Source: Phylloscopus collybita
Lineage: Eukaryota; Chordata; Aves; Passeriformes; Phylloscopidae
NCBI GenBank assembly: GCA_027886175.1
Contig: JAJNNQ010000139.1
Location: 1,116,001-1,180,000, forward strand
Reading direction: 5' to 3'
DNA length: 64,000 bases
A program made the position numbers and the translations under genes. Positions 33,401-43,788 of this stretch are shown piece by piece (positions within the stretch are counted from its first letter, which is position 1; the number at the start of each line of letters is the position of its first letter). The notes beneath the pieces were generated by a model, which saw nothing but the letters and a program-made list of their open reading frames with translations, had not been told where the DNA came from and made no database searches.

Positions 33401-35936
33401 AAACGCTTTTGCAGCCACCTTCCTGCCTTTTCCACAACAGCATCACTGTCTAGCTGATTTACAGTTGCCTCTGCGTAGAGCAGCTAGAGGAGCAGCTCTG
33501 CCGGCTTTCCTGTGCTTCTGCATAGCAGAGCTGTCAAGAACAAGAAGCTGCGTTTTGCCGAGAAAGCAGCGCTTCGCGGAAGCACAGCCAGCGGCGTCTT
33601 CGGTACAGCCGCAGCTTGTGCGGAGAAGCGAAAGAGAGCCGGGGAAGAACGTGGAAAGCCGAACTCAGTCGCTGCAAGCGGGTGCTGGCGAACAGCTTCT
33701 GGTCACCTTGTCGAAACTGTCCCAGCACAGTGCAGAGTCCCCGTGGCTAGTTCCTTGAAATACCTTTCCTGGCAGCAGCCCAGAGCTGTACTGAGTGCAG
33801 CAGGTGTCAGGCCGTCTCCTCTCGCCCTGTAGGTGCTTCTGTTTTGTGTTTGCAGCGTGCAGAGAAGCCCGCGTGCTTGCTGCTGCTTCCAGCAAGCCAA
33901 AACGCTTTTGCAGCCACTTTCCTGCCTTTTCCACAACAGGATCACTGTCTAGCTGATTTACAGTTGCCTCTGCGTAGAGCAGCTAGAGGAGCAGCTCTGC
34001 CGGCTTTCCTGTGCTTCCGCATAGCAGAGCTGTCAAGAACGAGAAGCTGCGTTTTGCCGAGAAAGCAGCGCTTCGCGGAAGCACAGCCAGCGGCGTCTTC
34101 GGTACAGCCGCAGCTTGTGCGGAGAAGCGAAAGAGAGCCGGGGAAGAACGTGGAAAGCCGAACTCGGTCGCTGCAAGCGGGTGCTGGCGAACAGCTTTTG
34201 GTCACCTTGTAGAAACTGTCCCAGCACAGTGCAGAGTCCCCGTGGCTAGTTCCTTGAAATACCTTTCCTGGCAGCAGCCCAGAGCTGTACTGAGTGCAGC
34301 AGGTGTCAGGCCGTCTCCTCTCGCCCTGTAGGTGCTTCTGTTTTGTGTTTGCAGCGTGCAGAGAAGCCCGCGTGCTTGCTGCTGCTTCCAGCAAGCCAAA
34401 ACGCTTTTGCAGCCACTTTCCTGCCTTTTCCACAACAGGATCACTGTCTAGCTGATTTACAGTTGCCTCTGCGTAGAGCAGCTAGAGGAGCAGCTCTGCC
34501 GGCTTTCCTGTGCTTCTGCATAGCAGAGCTGTCAAGAACGAGAAGCTGCGTTTGGCCGAGAAAGCAGCGCTTCGCGGAAGCACAGCCAGCGGCGTCTTCG
34601 GTACAGCCGCAGCTTGTGCGGAGAAGCGAAAGAGAGCCGGGGAAGAACGTGGAAAGCCGAACTCGGTCGCTGCAAGCGGGTGCTGGCGAACAGCTTTTGG
34701 TCACCTTGTAGAAACTGTCCCAGCACAGTGCAGAGTCCCCGTGGCTAGTTCCTTGAAATACCTTTCCTGGCAGCAGCCCAGAGCTGTACTGAGTGCAGCA
34801 GGTGTCAGGCCGTCTCCTCTCGCCGTGTAGGTGCTTCTGTTTTGTGTTTGCAGCGTGCAGAGAAGCCCGCGTGCTTGCTGCTGCTTCCAGCAAGCCAAAA
34901 CGCTTTTGCAGCCACTTTCCTGCCTTTTCCACAACAGGATCACTGTCTAGCTGATTTACAGTTGCCTCTGCGTAGAGCAGCTAGAGGAGCAGCTCTGCCG
35001 GCTTTCCTGTGCTTCCGCATAGCAGAGCTGTCAAGAACGAGAAGCTGCGTTTTGCCGAGAAAGCAGCGCTTCGCGGAAGCACAGCCAGCGGCGTCTTCGG
35101 TACAGCCGCAGCTTGTGCGGAGAAGCGAAAGAGAGCCGGGGAAGAACGTGGAAAGCCGAACTCGGTCGCTGCAAGCGGGTGCTGGCGAACAGCTTCTGGT
35201 CACCTTGTAGAAACTGTCCCAGCACAGTGCAGAGTCCCCGTGGCTAGTTCCTTGAAATACCTTTCCTGGCAGCAGCCCAGAGCTATACTGAGTGCAGCAG
35301 GTGTCAGGCAGTATCCTCTCGCCGTGTAGGTGCTTCTGTTTTGTGTTTGCAGCGTACAGAGAAGCCCGCGTGCTTGCTGCTGCTTCCAGCAAGCCAAAAC
35401 GCTTTTGCAGCCACTTTCTTGCCTATTCCACAACAGGATCACTGTCTAGCTGATTTACTGTTTCCTCTGCGTAGAGCAGCTAGAGGAGCAGCTCTGCCGG
35501 CTTTCCTGTGTTTCTGCATAGCAGAGCTGTCAAGAACGAGAAGCTGCGTTTTGCCGAGAAAGCAGCGCTTCGCGGAAGCACAGCCAGCGGCGTCTTCGGT
35601 ACAGCCGCAGCTTGTGCGGAGAAGCGAAAGAGAGCCGGGGAAGAACATGGAAAGCCGAACTCGGTCGCTGCAAGCGGGTGCTGGCGAACAGTTCTGGTCA
35701 CCTTGTAGAAACTGTCCCAGCACAGTGCAGAGTCCCCGTGGCTAGTTCCTTGAAATACCTTTCCTGGCAGCAGCCCAGAGCTATACTGAGTGCAGCAGGT
35801 GTCAGGCAGTCTCCTCTCGCCGTGTAGGTGCTTCTGTTTTGTGTTTGCAGCGTGCAGAGAAGCCCGCGTGCTTGCTGCTGCTTCCAGCAAGCCAAAACGC
35901 TTTTGCAGCCACTTTCCTGCCTTTTCCACAACAGGA
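30449..35936 (+). repeat. Array block of eleven monomers with a tandem four-monomer duplication
   Basis: Starts at 30,449 and every 499 bp; 35,439 is 498 bp. 30,449-32,444 and 32,445-34,440 are successive copies of a 1,996-bp unit with the same monomer order: gcaaaagag; tttcatgtg; aacaagaag with ttgtcgaaa; plain. A few differences separate them (ggtccag/ggtacag, gcaggagccc/gcagcagccc, gccgtgtagg/gccctgtagg). Confidence 0.88.
35439..35936 (+). repeat. 498-bp monomer, CAG-T class
   Basis: cagttctgg near 35,692 with the full marker set of the 22,966 copy, including gctatactgag. Confidence 0.9.
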
Positions 35937-36435
35937 TCACTGTCTAGCTGACTTACAGTTGCCTCTGCGTTCAGCAGCTAGAGGAGCAGCTCTGCCGGCT
36001 TTCCTGTGTTTCTGCATAGCAGAGCTGTCAAGAACGAGAAGCTGCGTTTTGCCGAGAAAGCAGCGCTTCGCGGAAGCACAGCCAGCGGCGTCTTCGGTAC
36101 AGCCGCAGCTTGTGCGGAGAAGCGAAAGAGAGCCGGGGAAGAACGTGGAAAGCCGAACTCGGTCGCTGCAAGCGGGTGCTGGCGAACAGCTTCTGGTCAC
36201 CTTGGAGAAACTGTCCCAGCACAGTGCAAAGTCCCCGTGGCTAGTTCCTTGAAATACCTTTCCTGGCAGCAGCCCAGAGCTGTACTGAGTGCAGCAGGTG
36301 TCAGGCAGTCACCTCTCGCCGTGTAGGTGCTTCTGTTTTGTGTTTGCAGCGTGCAGAGAAGCCCGCGTGCTTGCTGCTGCTTCCAGCAAGCCAAAACGCT
36401 TTTGCAGCCACTTTCCTGCCTTTTCCACAACAGCA

Positions 36436-36933
36436 TCACTGTCTAGCTGATTTACAGTTGCCTCTGCGTAGAGCAGCTAGAGGAGCAGCTCTGCCGGCTT
36501 TCCTGTGCTTCTGCATAGTAGAGCTGTCAAGAACGAGAAGCTGCGTTTGGCCGAGAAAGCAGCGCTTCGCGGAAGCACAGCCAGCGGCGTCTTCGGTCCA
36601 GCCGCAGCTTGTGCGGAGAAGCGAAAGAGAGCCGGGGAAGAACGTGGAAAGCCGAACTCGGTCGCTGCAAGCGGGTGCTGGCGAACAGCTTCTGGTCACC
36701 TTGTAGAAACTGTCCAGCACAGTGCAGAGTCCCCGTGGCTAGTTCCTTGAAATACCTTTCCTGGCAGCAGCCCAGAGCTATTCTGAGTGCAGCAGGTGTC
36801 AGGCAGTATCCTCTCGCCGTGTAGGTGCTTCTGTTTTGTGTTTGCAGCGTGCAGAGAAGCCCGCGTGCTTGCTGCTGCTTCCAGCAAGCCAAAACGCTTT
36901 TGCAGCCACTTTCCTGCCTTTTCCACAACAGGA
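36436..36933 (+). repeat. 498-bp monomer, CC class
   Basis: tgtccagc near 36,714 with ctattctgag and cagtatcc. It also has cgtttggcc and the private gcatagtagag near 36,515, which alters an arm of the 9-bp inverted repeat. Confidence 0.9.
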
Positions 36934-38929
36934 TCACTGTCTAGCTGATTTACAGTTGCCTCTGCGTAGAGCAGCTAGAGGAGCAGCTCTGCCGGCTTTC
37001 CTGTGCTTCTGCATAGCAGAGCTGTCAAGAACGAGAAGCTGCGTTTTGCCGAGAAAGCAGCGCTTCGCGGAAGCACAGCCAGCGGCGTCTTCGGTACAGC
37101 CGCAGCTTGTGCGGAGAAGCGAAAGAGAGCCGGGGAAGAACGTGGAAAGCCAAACTCGGTCGCTGCAAGCGGGTGCTGGCGAACAGCTTCTGGCCACCTT
37201 GTACAAACTGTCCCAGCACAGTGCAGAGTCCCCGTGGCTAGTTCCTTGAAATACCTTTCCTGGCAGCAGCCCAGAGCTGTACTGAGTGCAGCAGGTGTCA
37301 GGCAGTCTCCTCTCGCCGTGTAGGTGCTTCTGTTTTGTGTTTGCAGCGTGCAGAGAAGCCCGCGTGCTTGCTGCTGCTTTCAGCAAGCCAAAACGCTTTT
37401 GCAGCCACTTTCCTGCCTTTTCCACAACAGGATCACTGTCTAGCTGATTTACAGTTGCCTCTGCGTAGAGCAGCTAGAGGAGCAGCTCTGCCGGCTTTCC
37501 TGTGTTTCTGCATAGCAGAGCTGTCAAGAACGAGAAGCTGCGTTTTGCCGAGAAAGCAGCGCTTCGCGGAAGCACAGCCAGCGGCGTCTTCGGTCCAGCC
37601 GCAGCTTGTGCGGAGAAGCGAAAGAGAGCCGGGGAAGAACGTGGAAAGCCGAACTCGGTCGCTGCAAGCGGGTGCTGGCGAACAGCTTCTGGTCACCTTG
37701 TAGAAACTGTCCCAGCACAGTGCAGAGTCCCCGTGGCTAGTTCCTTGAAATACCTTTCCTGGCAGCAGCCCAGAGCTGTACTGAGTGCAGCAGGTGTCAG
37801 GCAGTCTCCTCTCGCCGTGTAGGTGCTTCTGTTTTGTGTTTGCAGCGTGCAGAGAAGCCCGCGTGCTTGCTGCTGCTTCCAGCAAGCCAAAACGCTTTTG
37901 CAGCCACTTTCCTGCCTTTTCCACAACAGCATCACTGTCTAGCTGATTTACAGTTGCCTCTGCGTAGAGCAGCTAGAGGAGCAGCTCTGCCGGCTTTCCT
38001 GTGCTTCTGCATAGCAGAGCTGTCAAGAACGAGAAGCTGCGTTTTGCCGAGAAAGCAGCGCTTCGCGGAAGCACAGCCAGCGGCGTCTTCGGTCCAGCCG
38101 CAGCTTGTGCGGAGAAGCGAAAGAGAGCCGGGGAAGAACGTGGAAAGCCGAACTCGGTCGCTGCAAGCGGGTGCTGGCGAACAGCTTCTGGTCACCTTGT
38201 ACAAACTCTCCCAGCACAGTGCAGAGTCCCCGTGGCTAGTTCCTTGAAATACCTTTCCTGGCAGCAGCCCAGAGCTGTACTGAGTGCAGCAGGTGTCAGG
38301 CCGTCTCCTCTCGCCCTGTAGGTGCTTCTGTTTTGTGTTTGCAGCGTGCAGAGAAGCCCGCGTGCTTGCTGCTGCTTCCAGCAAGCCAAAACGCTTTTGC
38401 AGCCACTTTCCTGCCTTTTCCACAACAGGATCACTGTCTAGCTGATTTACAGATGCCTCTGCGTAGAGCAGCTAGAGGAGCAGCTCTGCCGGCTTTCCTG
38501 TGCTTCTGCATAGCAGAGCTGTCAAGAACGAGAAGCTGCGTTTTGCCGAGAAAGCAGCGCTTCGCGGAAGCACAGCCAGCGGCGTCTTCGGTCCAGCCGC
38601 AGCTTGTGCGGAGAAGCGAAAGAGAGCCGGGGAAGAACGTGGAAAGCCGAACTCGGTCGCTGCAAGCGGGTGCTGGCGAACAGCTTCTGGTCACCTTGTA
38701 GAAACTGTCCCAGCACAGTGCAGAGTCCCCGTGGCTAGTTCCTTGAAATACCTTTCCTGGCAGCAGCCCAGAGCTGTACTGAGTGCAGCAGGTGTCAGGC
38801 AGTCTCCTCTCGCCGTGTAGGTGCTTCTGTTTTGTGTTTGCAGCGTGCAGAGAAGCCCGCGTGCTTGCTGCTGCTTCCAGCAAGCCAAAACGCTTTTGCA
38901 GCCACTTTCCTGCCTTTTCCACAACAGCA

Positions 38930-39427
38930 TCACTGTCTAGCTGATTTACAGTTGCCTCTGCGTAGAGCAGCTAGAGGAGCAGCTCTGCCGGCTTTCCTGT
39001 GCTTCTGCATAGCAGAGCTGTCAAGAACGAGAAGCTGCGTTTTGCCGAGAAAGCAGCGCTTCGCGGAAGCACAGCCAGCGGCGTCTTCGGTCCAGCCGCA
39101 GCTTGTGCGGAGAAGCGAAAGAGAGCCGGGGAAGAACGTGGAAAGCCGAACTCGGTCGCTGCAAGCGGGTGCTGGCGAACAGCTTCTGGTCACCTTGTAG
39201 AAACTGTCCAGCACAGTGCAGAGTCCCCGTGGCTAGTTCCTTGAAATACCTTTCCTGGCAGCAGCCCAGAGCTATTCTGAGTGCAGCAGGTGTCAGGCAG
39301 TATCCTCTCGCCGTGTAGGTGCTTCTGTTTTGTGTTTGCAGCGTGCAGAGAAGCCCGCGTGCTTGCTGCTGCTTCCAGCAAGCCAAAACGCTTTTGCAGC
39401 CACTTTCCTGCCTTTTCCACAACAGGA
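38930..39427 (+). repeat. 498-bp monomer, CC class
   Basis: tgtccagc near 39,207 with linked ctattctgag and cagtatcc; first of three shortened monomers in a row. Confidence 0.9.
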
Positions 39428-39925
39428 TCACTGTCTAGCTGATTTACAGTTGCCACTGCGTAGAGCAGCTAGAGGAGCAGCTCTGCCGGCTTTCCTGTGC
39501 TTCTGCATAGCAGAGCTGTCAAGAACGAGAAGCTGCGTTTTGCCGAGAAAGCAGCGCTTCGCGGAAGCACAGCCAGCGGCGTCTTCGGTACAGCCGCAGC
39601 TTGTGCGGAGAAGCGAAAGAGAGCCGGGGAAGAACGTGGAAAGCCGAACTCGGTCGCTGCAAGCGGGTGCTGGCGAACAGCTTCTGGTCACCTTGTAGAA
39701 ACTGTCCAGCACAGTGCAGAGTCCCCGTGGCTAGTTCCTTGAAATACCTTTCCTGGCAGCAGCCCAGAGCTGTACTGAGTGCAGCAGGTGTCAGGCCGTC
39801 TCCTCTCGCCCTGTAGGTGCTTCTGTTTTGTGTTTGCAGCGTGCAGAGAAGCCCGCGTGCTTGCTGCTGCTTCCAGCAAGCCAAAACGCTTTTGCAGCCA
39901 CTTTCCTGCCTTTTCCACAACAGCA
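39428..39925 (+). repeat. 498-bp monomer, CC deletion without linked markers
   Basis: tgtccagc near 39,705, but downstream it has gctgtactgag, ggccgtctcc and ccctgtagg instead of the usual partners of this deletion. The left part has ttgccactgcg like the fourth cassette monomer. The deletion appears to have been transferred on a short tract. Confidence 0.85.
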
Positions 39926-40423
39926 TCACTGTCTAGCTGATTTACAGTTGCCTCTGCGTAGAGCAGCTAGAGGAGCAGCTCTGCCGGCTTTCCTGTGCTT
40001 CCGCATAGCAGAGCTGTCAAGAACGATAAGCTGCGTTTTGCCGAGAAAGCAGCGCTTCGCGGAAGCACAGCCAGCGGCGTCTTCGGTCCAGCCGCAGCTT
40101 GTGCGGAGAAGCGAAAGAGAGCCGGGGAAGAACGTGGAAAGCCGAACTCGGTCGCTGCAAGCGGGTGCTGGCGAACAGCTTCTGGTCACCTTGTAGAAAC
40201 TGTCCAGCACAGTGCAGAGTCCCCGTGGCTAGTTCCTTGAAATACCTTTCCTGGCAGCAGCCCAGAGCTGTACTGAGTGCAGCAGGTGTCAGGCAGTCTC
40301 CTCTCGCCGTGTAGGTGCTTCTGTTTTGTGTTTGCAGCGTGCAGAGAAGCCCGCGTGCTTGCTGCTGCTTTCAGCAAGCCAAAACGCTTTTGCAGCCACT
40401 TTCCTGCCTTTTCCACAACAGGA
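39926..40423 (+). repeat. 498-bp monomer, CC deletion plus rare aacgataag
   Basis: tgtccagc near 40,202 with gctgtactgag and ggcagtctcc, again without the usual partners. It carries aacgataag near 40,022, a variant otherwise found only near 11,091. Confidence 0.85.
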
Positions 40424-41920
40424 TCACTGTCTAGCTGATTTACAGTTGCCTCTGCGTAGAGCAGCTAGAGGAGCAGCTCTGCCGGCTTTCCTGTGTTTCT
40501 GCATAGCAGAGCTGTCAAGAACGAGAAGCTGCGTTTTGCCGAGAAAGCAGCGCTTCGCGGAAGCACAGCCAGCGGCGTCTTCGGTCCAGCCGCAGCTTGT
40601 GCGGAGAAGCGAAAGAGAGCCGGGGAAGAACGTGGAAAGCCGAACTCGGTCGCTGCAAGCGGGTGCTGGCGAACAGCTTCTGGTCACCTTGTAGAAACTG
40701 TCCCAGCACAGTGCAGAGTCCCCGTGGCTAGTTCCTTGAAATACCTTTCCTGGCAGCAGCCCAGAGCTGTACTGAGTGCAGCAGGTGTCAGGCAGTATCC
40801 TCTCGCCGTGTAGGTGCTTCTGTTTTGTGTTTGCAGCGTGCAGAGAAGCCCGCGTGCTTGCTGCTGCTTCCAGCAAGCCAAAACGCTTTTGCAGCCACTT
40901 TCCTGCCTTTTCCACAACAGCATCACTGTCTAGCTGATTTACAGTTGCCTCTGCGTAGAGCAGCTAGAGGAGCAGCTCTGCCGGCTTTCCTGTGCTTCTG
41001 CATAGCAGAGCTGTCAAGAACGAGAAGCTGCGTTTGGCCGAGAAAGCAGCGCTTCGCGGAAGCACAGCCAGCGGCGTCTTCGGTACAGCCGCAGCTTGTG
41101 CGGAGAAGCGAAAGAGAGCCGGGGAAGAACGTGGAAAGCCGAACTCGGTCGCTGCAAGCGGGTGCTGGCGAACAGCTTCTGGTCACCTTGTACAAACTCT
41201 CCCAGCACAGTGCAGAGTCCCCGTGGCTAGTTCCTTGAAATACCTTTCCTGGCAGCAGCCCAGAGCTATACTGAGTGCAGCAGGTGTCAGGCAGTATCCT
41301 CTCGCCGTGTAGGTGCTTCTGTTTTGAGTTTGCAGCGTACAGAGAAGCCCGCGTGCTTGCTGCTGCTTCCAGCAAGCCAAAACGCTTTTGCAGCCACTTT
41401 CCTGCCTTTTCCACAACAGCATCACTGTCTAGCTGATTTACAGTTGCCTCTGCGTAGAGCAGCTAGAGGAGCAGCTCTGCCGGCTTTCCTGTGCTTCTGC
41501 ATAGCAGAGCTGTCAAGAACGAGAAGCTGCGTTTGGCCGAGAAAGCAGCGCTTCGCGGAAGCACAGCCAGCGGCGTCTTCGGTACAGCCGCAGCTTGTGC
41601 GGAGAAGCGAAAGAGAGCCGGGGAAGAACGTGGAAAGCCGAACTCGGTCGCTGCAAGCGGGTGCTGGCGAACAGCTTTTGGTCACCTTCTAGAAACTGTC
41701 CCAGCACAGCGCAGAGTCCCCGTGGCTAGTTCCTTGAAATACCTTTCCTGGCAGCAGCCCAGAGCTGTACTGAGTGCAGCAGGTGTCAGGCCGTCTCCTC
41801 TCGCCGTGTAGGTGCTTCTGTTTTGTGTTTGCAGCGTGCAGAGAAGCCCACGTGCTTGCTGCTGCTTCCAGCAAGCCAAAACGCTTTTGCAGCCACTTTC
41901 CTGCCTTTTCCACAACAGGA

Positions 41921-43788
41921 TCACTGTCTAGCTGATTTACAGTTGCCTCTGCGTAGAGCAGCTAGAGGAGCAGCTCTGCCGGCTTTCCTGTGCTTCCGCA
42001 TAGCAGAGCTGTCAAGAACGAGAAGCTGCGTTTTGCCGAGAAAGCAGCGCTTCGCGGAAGCACAGCCAGCGGCGTCTTCGGTACAGCCGCAGCTTGTGCG
42101 GAGAAGCGAAAGAGAGCCGGGGAAGAACGTGGAAAGCCGAACTCGGTCGCTGCAAGCGGGTGCTGGCGAACAGCTTCTGGTCACCTTGTAGAAACTGTCC
42201 CAGCACAGTGCAGAGTCCCCGTGGCTAGTTCCTTGAAATACCTTTCCTGGCAGCAGCCCAGAGCTGTACTGAGTGCAGCAGGTGTCAGGCCGTCTCCTCT
42301 CGCCCTGTAGGTGCTTCTGTTTTGTGTTTGCAGCGTGCAGAGAAGCCCGCGTGCTTGCTGCTGCTTCCAGCAAGCCAAAACGCTTTTGCAGCCACTTTCC
42401 TGCCTTTTCCACAACAGGATCACTGTCTAGCTGATTTACAGTTGCCTCTGCGTAGAGCAGCTAGAGGAGCAGCTCTGCCGGCTTTCATGTGCTTCCGCAT
42501 AGCAGAGCTGTCAAGAACGAGAAGCTGCGTTTTGCCGAGAAAGCAGCGCTTCGCGGAAGCACAGCCAGCGGCGTCTTCGGTACAGCCGCAGCTTGTGCGG
42601 AGAAGCGAAAGAGAGCCGGGAAAGAACGTGGAAAGCCGAACTCGGTCGCTGCAAGCGGGTGCTGGCGAACAGCTTCTGGTCACCTTGTAGAAACTGTCCC
42701 AGCACAGTGCAGAGTCCCCGTGGCTAGTTCCTTGAAATACCTTTCCTGGCAGCAGCCCAGAGCTGTACTGAGTGCAGCAGGTGTCAGGCCGTCTCCTCTC
42801 GCCCTGTAGGTGCTTCTGTTTTGTGTTTGCAGCGTGCAGAGAAGCCCGCGTGCTTGCTGCTGCTTCCAGCAAGCCAAAACGCTTTTGCAGCCACTTTCCT
42901 GCCTTTTCCACAACAGGATCACTGTCTAGCTGATTTACAGTTGCCTCTGCGTAGAGCAGCTAGAGGAGCAGCTCTGCCGGCTTTCCTGTGCTTCCGCATA
43001 GCAGAGCTGTCAAGAACGAGAAGCTGCGTTTTGCCGAGAAAGCAGCGCTTCGCGGAAGCACAGCCAGCGGCGTCTTCGGTACAGCCGCAGCTTGTGCGGA
43101 GAAGCGAAAGAGAGCCGGGGAAGAACGTGGAAAGCCGAACTCGGTCGCTGCAAGCGGGTGCTGGCGAACAGCTTCTGGTCACCTTGTAGAAACTGTCCCA
43201 GCACAGTGCAGAGTCCCCGTGGCTAGTTCCTTGAAATACCTTTCCTGGCAGGAGCCCAGAGCTGTACTGAGTGCAGCAGGTGTCAGGCCGTCTCCTCTCG
43301 CCGTGTAGGTGCTTCTGTTTTGTGTTTGCAGCGTGCAGAGAAGCCCGCGTGCTTGCTGCTGCTTCCAGCAAGCCAAAACGCTTTTGCAGCCACCTTCCTG
43401 CCTTTTCCACAACAGCATCACTGTCTAGCTGATTTACAGTTGCCTCTGCGTAGAGCAGCTAGAGGAGCAGCTCTGCCGGCTTTCCTGTGCTTCTGCATAG
43501 CAGAGCTGTCAAGAACAAGAAGCTGCGTTTTGCCGAGAAAGCAGCGCTTCGCGGAAGCACAGCCAGCGGCGTCTTCGGTACAGCCGCAGCTTGTGCGGAG
43601 AAGCGAAAGAGAGCCGGGGAAGAACGTGGAAAGCCGAACTCGGTCGCTGCAAGCGGGTGCTGGCGAACAGCTTCTGGTCACCTTGTCGAAACTGTCCCAG
43701 CACAGTGCAGAGTCCCCGTGGCTAGTTCCTTGAAATACCTTTCCTGGCAGCAGCCCAGAGCTGTACTGAGTGCAGCAGGTGTCAGGCC
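41921..43788 (+). repeat. Transition block of just under four monomers
   Basis: Monomers at 41,921, 42,420 and 42,919, and most of the one at 43,418, continue the tttcatgtg / gcaggagccc / ttgtcgaaa pattern. The block ends inside monomer 43,418, where sequence shared with the terminal higher-order repeat begins. Confidence 0.8.

Larger units (their letters stand above)
35937..41920 (+). repeat. Array block of twelve monomers, four shortened
   Basis: Starts at 35,937, 36,436 (498), 36,934, 37,433, 37,932, 38,431, 38,930 (498), 39,428 (498), 39,926 (498), 40,424, 40,923 and 41,422. 36,436-37,432 matches 17,479-18,475, and 37,932-39,925 is another cassette copy. So this block is related to 15.5-20.5 kb, about 19 kb to the left. 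Confidence 0.9.

Noticed and set aside
20471..35936. A single uniform higher-order repeat across the whole window
   Set aside because: Marker monomers recur at many different spacings (4, 9, 11, 13, 14 and 21 monomers) and offsets shift by whole monomers. Only the terminal 21-monomer pair is exact.
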